A stretch of DNA of 64,000 nucleotides from Paenibacillus arenilitoris (lineage in GTDB: Bacteria; Bacillota; Bacilli; Paenibacillales; Paenibacillaceae). Position 1 is the stretch's first letter; each line of letters starts with the position of its first letter. The stretch is taken from positions 62,001-126,000 of the forward strand of contig NZ_JACXIY010000018.1 in assembly GCF_014705655.1 (NCBI RefSeq), in the 5' to 3' direction. The notes under the pieces were generated by a model. The model made no database searches, had not been told where the DNA came from, and saw only the letters and a list, made by a program, of their open reading frames with translations. A program made the translations under genes and the position numbers. Positions 51,737 to 58,815 of the stretch are shown in pieces.

Positions 51737-51742
51737 CTCATC

Positions 51743-53407
51743 TTAGAGCTTGCGGATTTGACTGAGCAGCACCTCGGACGTTAACCATTTCCGCAGCAGA
51801 AGGAACAAGACGACCGCAGGCACGCTTAGCAGCGCCCCGAGCTGCAGCAGCTGCTGCATCGGCAGCGCTTCGCCGCCGGAGCTGAACAGCTGCATATATC
51901 GCATCATCGGCGAATGCAGCTGCGGATTCACGGTGTAGAGCAGCGAAGTGAAATAGGAATTCCAGAGCATGATGAATTGCAGCGCGCCCAGCCCCAGCAG
52001 CGGCTTCCAAATCTTTGGAAGGAAGAGGGTAATCATCGTGTGGAGCTCTCCTCGCCCTTCCGCGGCCGCCTTCTCCTTCAAATCGCCGTATTTGCTATTG
52101 AAGATGCTTTTGAGCACGAATACGGCCGCAAGGTTGAAGAAGCCGGAGAACAGCTGCGGAAATAAGGTGCCGACCATGCCCGCGCCGCGGAAAAACATAT
52201 ACTCGCCGACCGTCCCCGCGCCGATGACCAGCGCGAACAGCAGAAACAGCTTATAGAGGCCGCGGCCGGGCAAGTCTTTGACCGTCAACGGGTACGCCAG
52301 CGTGACCGTGATCAGCAGATGAATGACGACGGCCGCCAAATTGATGAACAGATAAGCGGCCGTGCTGCCGGCCGGCAGCCATTCCGACCAATGGAAGGCG
52401 TCGCCTCCCGCAAACGGATAGACGAACAGCAAATAGAGCGCAGCCAGCACGACCGCGGCGAACGGGGCCGCCACGGCAAGACCGGCCGCTCCGCCTCCTC
52501 GTCCCGCCGGCGCGATCGCCTGCGCTTCGCGGCTGCCGAACAAATCGGACAAGAACGCGCCCCTCACGATGAAATAAGCGCCCAGCGCCAGCGCGAATTG
52601 GATCGCAACCTGCAGCACCTCGGCCGCTGCCGCATAGCCGTACTGCGCGTTCATCAATCCGGTTCTGTAGATGTACGTGTCCAGCATATCGCCGGTCTCG
52701 TAGACGAGCGGGTTCACCAAATTCAGCAAGAGCTCGAAATCGGAGCTGAGCAGGACGGATAATTGAAGCAGCATGTAAGCGGATACCGCCCGAAGCGCGG
52801 GGTAGACGTTTCGATGAGCGAAGCTGCCTCGGTAAAGCCTTCTTTCTTCTTCCTTCCGGGCCTCCGATGCATGCCTCGCGGCAATGGCGGCAAGCGCGAT
52901 CAAGATCGGCACGCCGCATGTCTTCAGCGTCTCCGCGAGAATGAGGACGGGCCTGAACGAGGCGGGATCGGCAAGCAGGAACGATTCCCCGAAGCCGAAG
53001 GGCGACTGCGAGGGCGACAGCGTCAAAATGACGAGGCTCGCGAATACCGCGGACGGGATAAAGAATGGAAAGAGAAACAACGCCGACAACGCCTGCCGGA
53101 GCCCGTTCGAGGGGATGGCGCTGAGTGCCAGGGCGACGACGAAGGCAACGGCGGCGCTCGCAAACACATAGCCGAATTTCATCGCGAGCGTATTGGCGAG
53201 CACTTGAACGAAGGCGGGCTCGCCGAATAAAGCGGAGAAATTGCCGAGCCCGACCCATTCGCTGCCGAATAAGCCCATAAACGGTTTATAATCCTTGAGC
53301 GATAAAACGACACCGTACAGAAACGGCCATATTTTAAATAGCAAAATCAAGAGCAACGCCGGAATGACGATGATGTAATGCAGTTTGTACTTCCAAATTT
53401 TATCCAC
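51743..53407 (-). CDS. Apparently fused two-domain sugar ABC permease (LplB-LplC-like)
   Basis: The GTG at 53407 has AGAGAGG upstream and gives 554 aa, about twice the usual permease length. The N-terminal half (HYIIVIPALLLILLFKIWPF, LSLKDYKPFMGLFGSEWVGL, NTLAMKFGYVFASAAVAFVV) looks like an LplB/MalF permease. The C-terminal half (TLAYPLTVKDLPGRGLYKLF, GMVGTLFPQLFSGFFNLAAV, LHTMITLFLPKIWKPLLGLG, QLHSPMMRYMQ) looks like an LplC/MalG permease. The EAA-type cytoplasmic loops are degenerate. No binding protein or ATPase lies beside it. One chain would supply both pore subunits for sugar import. Confidence 0.82.
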   Translation of the reverse strand: MDKIWKYKLHYIIVIPALLLILLFKIWPFLYGVVLSLKDYKPFMGLFGSEWVGLGNFSALFGEPAFVQVLANTLAMKFGYVFASAAVAFVVALALSAIPSNGLRQALSALFLFPFFIPSAVFASLVILTLSPSQSPFGFGESFLLADPASFRPVLILAETLKTCGVPILIALAAIAARHASEARKEEERRLYRGSFAHRNVYPALRAVSAYMLLQLSVLLSSDFELLLNLVNPLVYETGDMLDTYIYRTGLMNAQYGYAAAAEVLQVAIQFALALGAYFIVRGAFLSDLFGSREAQAIAPAGRGGGAAGLAVAAPFAAVVLAALYLLFVYPFAGGDAFHWSEWLPAGSTAAYLFINLAAVVIHLLITVTLAYPLTVKDLPGRGLYKLFLLFALVIGAGTVGEYMFFRGAGMVGTLFPQLFSGFFNLAAVFVLKSIFNSKYGDLKEKAAAEGRGELHTMITLFLPKIWKPLLGLGALQFIMLWNSYFTSLLYTVNPQLHSPMMRYMQLFSSGGEALPMQQLLQLGALLSVPAVVLFLLLRKWLTSEVLLSQIRKL

Positions 53408-53492
53408 GCCGAGGCCTCTCTCCCATCCCCTAATTTTTACTAAATTATATAGGCTGCCGCGCCTTCTTGTATAGAAAAAAGCGGGCGGAAGA

Positions 53493-53522
53493 TTCACGGC
53501 ATGCCGGACTCCGTTGTATAAT
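53493..53522 (+). promoter_or_regulatory. Probable promoter for the DUF2536 gene
   Basis: A perfect TATAAT (53517-53522) is preceded at 18 bp by a weak TTCACG. Confidence 0.6.
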
Positions 53523-53559
53523 AGGCTCGTTCCGATAAACTGACATGGGAGTAGAGCTT

Positions 53560-53769
53560 ATGGAATTTCGTTTGGATTTAATCGATACGAAGATTGAATT
53601 TTTTGAAGCGCATGATGTAAAGACGCTGGAGCAAATGATCGAGAGGCAGATTGAAATCAACAAAGCGCTGCTGCTCGACGTGCACGGCGTCAGCCACCAG
53701 GCCGCGTTCAATCCGAAGACCGAAAAGATGCATTTCAGCGCGGTCGTTCACTTTAAGACCAAAGAGTAA
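53560..53769 (+). CDS. DUF2536 family protein (YrzA-like)
   Basis: The 69-aa protein begins MEFRLDLIDTKIEFFEAHDV and continues with KTLEQMIERQIEINKALLLD and a C-terminal SAVVHFKTKE strand. This closely follows the short YrzA/DUF2536 pattern of bacilli; no function is known. I use the ATG at 53560, which has GGGAG 8 nt upstream. An in-frame ATG five codons earlier would remove that site. Confidence 0.85.
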   Translation: MEFRLDLIDTKIEFFEAHDVKTLEQMIERQIEINKALLLDVHGVSHQAAFNPKTEKMHFSAVVHFKTKE

Positions 53770-53773
53770 AAAA

Positions 53774-53825
53774 TAGGGGCTGTCGAATAAAGGTCATGCT
53801 TGATCATAGTGGCAGCTCCTTTTGT
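53774..53825 (+). terminator. Intrinsic terminator after the DUF2536 gene
   Basis: GGGGCTGTC pairs with GGCAGCTCC (two G-T pairs) around a 26-nt loop, followed by TTTTG. Arms and the AAAGGTCAT loop element match the terminator at 46490-46536. Confidence 0.78.
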
Positions 53826-53888
53826 TACTTTACTTACGGCCTTCGCCACTCCTCTCTTTTCGCTCGCTCTCCCGCGATACGACATTGC

Positions 53889-54076
53889 TAATTTCAAAAA
53901 ATGCAACTAAATCATTCTCACTTCAACACATCCCCGATTTAGTTTCAATATTTGAAATTAAACGTACTCTTTAAGCTTTATAGCCCGATATTCACCGGTA
54001 TAGTTTCAAATTTTGAAACTAAATCCCCTTTTTGTCTCCTTCTTTCTCTCTTAATTTCGATTTTTGAAATTAAATC
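53889..54076. repeat. Array of four near-identical palindromes
   Basis: Four copies of a roughly 25-bp imperfect palindrome lie at 53889-53913, 53936-53963, 54001-54025 and 54052-54076. The best copy reads TAGTTTCAA-ATT-TTGAAACTA plus AATC. Each has the half-site TTTCAA or its complement TTGAAA flanked by TAA or TAG and CTA or TTA. Starts of the conserved TARTTTC are 51, 61 and 51 bp apart, near whole helical turns. The region between is AT-rich and non-coding. The rest of the 53770-54121 gap holds only the terminator and this array. Confidence 0.88.
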
Positions 54077-54121
54077 AAATACTCCGTTCCGGAGATTCCC
54101 GAGGTCGGCAAATGACGAATA

Positions 54122-54164
54122 GAAGCGGCGGTGCTAGTCGGTTATCCCCTATGCACCGCCGCGC
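54122..54164 (-). terminator. Hairpin at the end of the ADP-ribosylglycohydrolase-fold gene
   Basis: GCGGCGGTGC/GCACCGCCGC with an 18-nt loop spans the stop codon. The tail TTCTATT on the minus strand is a poor T-run, so termination is plausible but uncertain. Confidence 0.55.
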
Positions 54165-55522
54165 GCCGCGAGCTCGCACGTCCGCTTCGCAAGCTGCGAG
54201 ATCGGCGTCAGCCCGAAGCCGTCGACGCCGGATAGAATCAGATCGTTCAGCGGTTGAACCCACGCCTCCGGCAGCGCTTCGGCGCCCAGCTGCATCCCGA
54301 CGACGGAGCCCGACGTCGCCGCGTTGCAATCCGTGTCGAAGCCGGCGGCGGCGGCCATGCCGATCGTTCGCTCGAGATCGCCGCCGCCGTACAGCAGCGA
54401 GACCGCCACGATCATCGCGTTCGAAATCGTATGGCACCAATGATGGGGATCGCCCTCGTCGTATTTCCGGTGAATCCGGTCGATCGCTTCTTCGTGGACG
54501 ACCTCTTCGCGGCGCCAATGCAGCACCGTGCGAATTTCCGCGGAGAGCCGGGATGCCGCTGGAATTTGCCCAAGTCCGGCCAGAATGACCTCCTCCATGT
54601 CGTTCGTGACGGCCGCGGCCGCCAGCATGGCGGCGACCCACATCGCGCCGTATATCCCGTTCTTCTCGTGGGATATCGACGCGTCGCGCCAAGCCATCTC
54701 CGCGGCCAGCTCCGCGTCGCCCGGATTGATATAGCCGTAGAAGTCCGCCCTGATCTGCGCGCCGATCCATTCGCGGTATGCGTTCCGGTAACCGGCAGAG
54801 CGCGGCGGGTCGATGCCGTTCATCAGATTTCGATAGGCGATTCTTTCAGCCGTGCAGGTACGAAGGGCGGGCAGCCAGGTGAGCCAAGCCTCGGCAACGT
54901 CGTCCGGGGTGAACGACTCGCCGTATTTTTCGAGAACGGCGAGCGCGATGATCGTGTAGTTCATGTCGTCGTCTTCTACCATGTGCCTCACGTTATTGAT
55001 CCAGCTTACGCACGGATTGCCGTATGAACCGCCTTCGTCCTTGACGCCGTATTTGTCGGCGATGCCGCGGTCGATCGCGGACGACAAATAACGCCGGATC
55101 GGATAATTGTCCGTCTCCCCGAGCAATCCGGCGATCCGCTCCCTGCGCCAGCCTTCGATCGGCTGCCCGAGCAGGCAGCCCGCCGAGCGTCCGAGCCACG
55201 CCCCGTACAGCTTATCTTCGAGCGCCGGTCCTGCCGGCAGCGGGGCGGCAAGCTTCGCCGCGGGCGGCCTTTCGGCCCGGATGCCCGCAAGGTCCGAGGG
55301 CTCGGCGAACGGATAATCCGGACGCATCGGCATGTTTCTCATTTCGTCAAGGTATTCCGCCGCCAGCGCTTCCCGTTCCGGATCGCCAGGCGTCATGGCC
55401 GCTAGCCGTCCGTAATGGGCCTCGATCGCTTCGCTCAGCGCTCGCCCCTCGTCGATTCCTTGCTGCCTCTCGATCGCGAAGTGGCCCTCGTATTGCAAAT
55501 AGTGGTACGCGGAAGCTTTCAT
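54149..55522 (-). CDS. ADP-ribosylglycohydrolase-family protein
   Basis: Family members are Mg-dependent hydrolases that remove ADP-ribose from proteins or small molecules; some act on related glycosides. The 457-aa protein has about 100 extra N-terminal residues, then LYGAWLGRSAGCLLGQPIEG. The metal-ligand motifs are MVEDDDMNYTIIAL near the middle and GFDTDCNAATSGSVVGMQLG near the end, with YGGGDLERTIGMAAAAGF before it. The ATG has GGGAGGAGG upstream. In sugar-utilisation islands such proteins are thought to process glycosyl substrates rather than ADP-ribose, and the gene order here favours that. A PhnP-like hydrolase lies 24 bp upstream in the same operon. Confidence 0.87.
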   Translation of the reverse strand: MKASAYHYLQYEGHFAIERQQGIDEGRALSEAIEAHYGRLAAMTPGDPEREALAAEYLDEMRNMPMRPDYPFAEPSDLAGIRAERPPAAKLAAPLPAGPALEDKLYGAWLGRSAGCLLGQPIEGWRRERIAGLLGETDNYPIRRYLSSAIDRGIADKYGVKDEGGSYGNPCVSWINNVRHMVEDDDMNYTIIALAVLEKYGESFTPDDVAEAWLTWLPALRTCTAERIAYRNLMNGIDPPRSAGYRNAYREWIGAQIRADFYGYINPGDAELAAEMAWRDASISHEKNGIYGAMWVAAMLAAAAVTNDMEEVILAGLGQIPAASRLSAEIRTVLHWRREEVVHEEAIDRIHRKYDEGDPHHWCHTISNAMIVAVSLLYGGGDLERTIGMAAAAGFDTDCNAATSGSVVGMQLGAEALPEAWVQPLNDLILSGVDGFGLTPISQLAKRTCELAARGGA

Positions 55523-55546
55523 AACCCCTGCCTCCTCCCTATTCCG

Positions 55547-56359
55547 TCAAATCGTCAAAACCATCCCGTCATAAGCGGCGATAATGTGCTCGGTACCCAA
55601 AATCCGCGTCAAGTCGTCATGCTGCAGGCCGATGTTATGGGAAAAATGAGTCGCGACGACTTTGCTGTTGCCGCACAGCGCGCCGGCCTTCGCCAACCGG
55701 TCGCGAATGCCGATCACCGCTTCGATGTTGAGATGGCCTCCCGTAAACGGCAAATTGCCGTTCGTGCAATCCAATATCGCCGCGTCCAGACTCGTTGTCT
55801 CCAGTCGCTCCCACGTCTCCTCGGGCAGCAGGCCCGTATCGTGACCGTAGAAGACGCGCTTGCCGTCCTTCTCGATCAGATAAAGGAGGCAGGTTTCGTC
55901 CTGGTCGTGATTGGCCGGCAGCGCAGTCACTTTCGCGGTGCCCGTGTCGACGGTCTGGAACGGCGAGATGCGGCTGATCGCGAGCCGCTCCGGATCCGGC
56001 CTTCCCACCGCCTCTCTGCATTTCCGGACGACGGCGTCATGGCCGTACACGCGAAGCGGCCCATCCAGCCCGTGGGCGAACACGGGAAGCCGCATGGCCA
56101 AATCCTCCGCGCGGAGATGGTCCATGTGCGTATGCGTAATAAACAAATCGCTCACCAGCGCCAGATCGATGCCGTCGCGCAGCACGTGAAGAAGCGTATC
56201 GGGCGGAAAATCGATCTTCAGCACGCCGTCGACGATGGCGGAGCTTCGGGTCCGGACGTTGCGTCCGCCCAGCCGCCGGGCTTTCCGGCAATGCGCGCAG
56301 CGGCAAAACAAGGCGGGAAAGCCTTCCGCGGCAGCCGTTCCGAGAAAATGGATGTCCAA
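55547..56359 (-). CDS. Metallo-beta-lactamase-fold hydrolase (PhnP-like)
   Basis: The 270-aa protein resembles phosphoribosyl cyclic phosphodiesterases. It has the zinc site THTHMDHLRAEDLA, a Cys-rich N-terminal segment with three cysteines (FCRCAHCRKAR) that binds a structural zinc in PhnP, RNVRTRSSAIVDG, and a late VVATHFSHN. The start is TTG with GAGGAGA upstream. No phosphonate genes are nearby, so the substrate is probably a sugar-related phosphodiester or ester. It lies between the sugar isomerase and the ADP-ribosylglycohydrolase-fold gene with short gaps, suggesting one operon. Confidence 0.85.
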   Translation of the reverse strand: MDIHFLGTAAAEGFPALFCRCAHCRKARRLGGRNVRTRSSAIVDGVLKIDFPPDTLLHVLRDGIDLALVSDLFITHTHMDHLRAEDLAMRLPVFAHGLDGPLRVYGHDAVVRKCREAVGRPDPERLAISRISPFQTVDTGTAKVTALPANHDQDETCLLYLIEKDGKRVFYGHDTGLLPEETWERLETTSLDAAILDCTNGNLPFTGGHLNIEAVIGIRDRLAKAGALCGNSKVVATHFSHNIGLQHDDLTRILGTEHIIAAYDGMVLTI

Positions 56360-56381
56360 TCTTCGTCATGTCTCCTCTCTT

Positions 56382-57233
56382 CTACAAAGCGGCAACGAGC
56401 TTCTCGACATGGGCCAATGCCTTAAGCGATCCGAGCTTCGGCTCCTCGTCGCCTTCGAATTCGACCGACAGCCAGCCGCCGTAACCCGCTTCCTTCAGCT
56501 TCGAGAAAATATAGGCCAGATCGACTTCGCCTTCGCCGGCGATTTTGCCGAGAAACAGCTCTCCCGTAAGCCCCCTGATTACCGCCCCCCTCGTGCCTTC
56601 CTCCGCCTTCGCAAAATCTTTGACGTGCACATGCTGGGCAAAGTGCTTCAGCTCGTCGACGGCGTCGCGCGGGCTTTGGCCGACGAGCAGGAAATTGCCG
56701 GTATCGAACGTGCTGCGGAGCGCATTCGAACCAACCTGTTCAATAATGGCGTTCACCTGGTCGCTTCGTCCGGCGAACAGCCCGTGGTTTTCCAGACATA
56801 GAACGACTCCCTTCCGCTCCGCGTATTCGGCGGCCCGGCTGAGGCCGTCGATGACGTAGGCCAGCCCTTGCTCGTAGGAGATCGAATCGCCGTGAACATC
56901 GCCCGAGAACACGCGAACGACCTTCGCTCCGAAGTGAACCGCGGCATCGACCGCGTCCGTCACCTCCTTCACCTGCGCCTCGCGCTCCCTTTCGTCCGCC
57001 GCGATGAAATTGTTGCACGCGCAGAAGCAGGCGACCTTGAGCCCGTATCGGGCAAGCGCCTCGTCAATCCGGGGAATGTCCCGTTCCTTGTCCTTCCAGA
57101 AGCAGCTGAGCAGCTCCACCCCGCTAGCGCCCGCTTCGGCCGCGAATCCGAGAAAATCGACCGTGTCCCACGTGCCGTCATACCAATATTTATGCACGCT
57201 CCACATGCTTAGACTAACGTTCAACGCCTTCAC
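56382..57233 (-). CDS. Sugar phosphate isomerase/epimerase (AP endonuclease-2 fold)
   Basis: The 283-aa protein is a TIM barrel of the xylose isomerase-like family. It starts near VKALNVSLSMWSVHKYWYDG, and has GASGVELLSCFWKDKERDIP, KVACFCACNNFIA, AKVVRVFSGDVHGDSI, GVVLCLENHGLFAGR (metal ligand Glu), STFDTGNFLLVGQSPRD and HVHVKDFA. These give the usual Glu/Asp/His metal set. The start could be the GTG at 57233 with GGGGAGC directly ahead, or a TTG three codons later. It most likely interconverts a keto sugar or inositol-type substrate; which one cannot be read. The stop of the upstream barrel protein lies 52 bp away. Confidence 0.88.
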   Translation of the reverse strand: MKALNVSLSMWSVHKYWYDGTWDTVDFLGFAAEAGASGVELLSCFWKDKERDIPRIDEALARYGLKVACFCACNNFIAADEREREAQVKEVTDAVDAAVHFGAKVVRVFSGDVHGDSISYEQGLAYVIDGLSRAAEYAERKGVVLCLENHGLFAGRSDQVNAIIEQVGSNALRSTFDTGNFLLVGQSPRDAVDELKHFAQHVHVKDFAKAEEGTRGAVIRGLTGELFLGKIAGEGEVDLAYIFSKLKEAGYGGWLSVEFEGDEEPKLGSLKALAHVEKLVAAL

Positions 57234-57285
57234 GCTCCCCGAAATGTTATCGTTCGAACTTGGCCTTGCCGCTTCCCCGCGTTCC

Positions 57286-58662
57286 CTATTCATCCGTTCC
57301 CGGAACCGGACATGTCGTTCCGGCCGAGATCGTATTCGCGCGCTTCTCCTTGAACAGCCATTTGTCCGGCGCGTCCCGGATCCCTCGCAGCTCGATTTGC
57401 AGCGGCTTCGGCGGCAGCTGTCCCGAGCGGAGACGGAGACGGTTGCCGTCCACCTCGATCGCGTCCCATCGCACCGGGACAAGGCGACCGTCGTCCATCA
57501 CCCGATAGTTGCCGGCGCTTGCCGCCGACCGCTCGTCGATCCGTTTGTTGAAGGTCACGACGATCTCTTCCTTCGATGGGCGGGTGCAGCCGAGCGGCGC
57601 CGGCTTCTCTTCGTACATATAGCCGCCGGTATGATACTCGTACGCCGTCCATGACGAGAAGCCGAGCTTCGATGCCGTCTCGCTGAATCCGCTCAGCCAG
57701 CGCCCCCCTTTGACCATATGCCTGGCCGAGCCGATATCGGCTTGCACCGATAAGGGCAGATCCGGGAATTGCGCTCGCAGCTCGTCGATGAACGGTTGAT
57801 AGCGCGTCACGTAATCCGCCGGAAGATCCGCCCGCGTCCAGTCCGGCCAATGCGTTTGCAGCACGTGCATATCCGGTCTCACGCGGGCGACCATCGCGGC
57901 GGCGTCGAGCCCTTGCTCCTCCCGCAGGCGCCGAATGCTGTCCGGCCCGGCGTCGATCGCCAGCGACCATGTGGCGACGGCGATGCCCGGCCTCGCCTCC
58001 CGGACGCCTCCTCTCCCGTTAATGAGCTCGTCCAGGAAGCCGTTCACCGCCTCGACGCGGAAATCGACCCATTTGCGGTACGTCTCCACGCTTCGCAAAT
58101 AATAGTCCGGCGAGCCGGCGTTGACGAAGTCGGGCATCTCGAGACCGTGCCTATCGCGGAATGCCGCTTGCGCGAGCGGGCCGACGTCGCCGTATACGCC
58201 TCGCTTTATGCCGCCCCACTCCGGAAAGTACGGCTCCGCGATCTCGATGCCGTCGAACGGGTACTCCGCCGCCAGCCGGGCAAGCGCCGCTTTTTTCCAC
58301 GCCACATACCGTACGCTGAACGGCGACAGCCGCTCGAAGCCGTCGTTCGTTTCCTTCAGCAGCCTCATCTTCCAAGAAGGCCAATCGCTCGGAAACCGGT
58401 CGGTCGAGAATGTGCCGTTGCCGATCGCCATCGCCCATACCGGCATCCCCCTCCGGTGAAAGGCATCGATAAGCTTCTCTTGAATGACGTGCTCGTTCAC
58501 GACGAAATAATGGACGCTCCTGAAGCCCGCGAGCTCGATTTCTTCGGCGATGCTATCCGGCGTCCGCCCTCCGTAATAAGGAAACGAAGGATCGATCTGG
58601 ATGCTCGGGCCATAAAACGGCCGGCTCAGGGAGCTTCCCACGCCTTGGAACCAAATAGACAA
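57286..58662 (-). CDS. Unassigned barrel-type protein, putative glycoside hydrolase
   Basis: I cannot assign a named family. The TTG at 58662 has AAAGGAGG 9 nt upstream and gives 458 aa. The N-terminal 340 residues look like a TIM barrel: SIAEEIELAGFRSVHYFVVN, RGMPVWAMAIGNGTF, YPFDGIEIAEPYFPEWGG (acidic strand end) and SVQADIGSARHMVKGGRWLS. The last 90 residues resemble an Ig-like SbsA-type beta domain (EEIVVTFNKRIDERSAASAG, NYRVMDDGRLVPV). There is no signal peptide. The organisation fits a cytoplasmic glycosidase or lyase with a beta-sandwich tail. It is divergent from the DUF4127 gene. Confidence 0.68.
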   Translation of the reverse strand: MSIWFQGVGSSLSRPFYGPSIQIDPSFPYYGGRTPDSIAEEIELAGFRSVHYFVVNEHVIQEKLIDAFHRRGMPVWAMAIGNGTFSTDRFPSDWPSWKMRLLKETNDGFERLSPFSVRYVAWKKAALARLAAEYPFDGIEIAEPYFPEWGGIKRGVYGDVGPLAQAAFRDRHGLEMPDFVNAGSPDYYLRSVETYRKWVDFRVEAVNGFLDELINGRGGVREARPGIAVATWSLAIDAGPDSIRRLREEQGLDAAAMVARVRPDMHVLQTHWPDWTRADLPADYVTRYQPFIDELRAQFPDLPLSVQADIGSARHMVKGGRWLSGFSETASKLGFSSWTAYEYHTGGYMYEEKPAPLGCTRPSKEEIVVTFNKRIDERSAASAGNYRVMDDGRLVPVRWDAIEVDGNRLRLRSGQLPPKPLQIELRGIRDAPDKWLFKEKRANTISAGTTCPVPGTDE

Positions 58663-58770
58663 TCGAAGCTCCTCCTTTCCCGGCTTTTCCGTCTGGATAA
58701 CCGGCAAATAAAAAATAGTTCCGTGATATTATCGATAAATAAAAAAATATTCCTGACTATCGTATTGCTG

Positions 58771-58776
58771 TATAAT
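58771..58776 (+). promoter_or_regulatory. -10 element for the DUF4127 gene
   Basis: A perfect TATAAT lies 40 bp before the start codon at 58816 in an AT-rich divergent gap. The -35 region is weak (TTCCTGACT), so activation by a regulator is possible. Confidence 0.55.
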
Positions 58777-58815
58777 AGAAATCATTCATCATCTTTCCAA
58801 TATGGAGGTCATCGC

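Noticed and set aside
53889..54076. CRISPR array
   Set aside because: Repeats are imperfect palindromes, spacers differ in length only by ten bases with AT-rich filler, there are only four units, and no cas gene is present.
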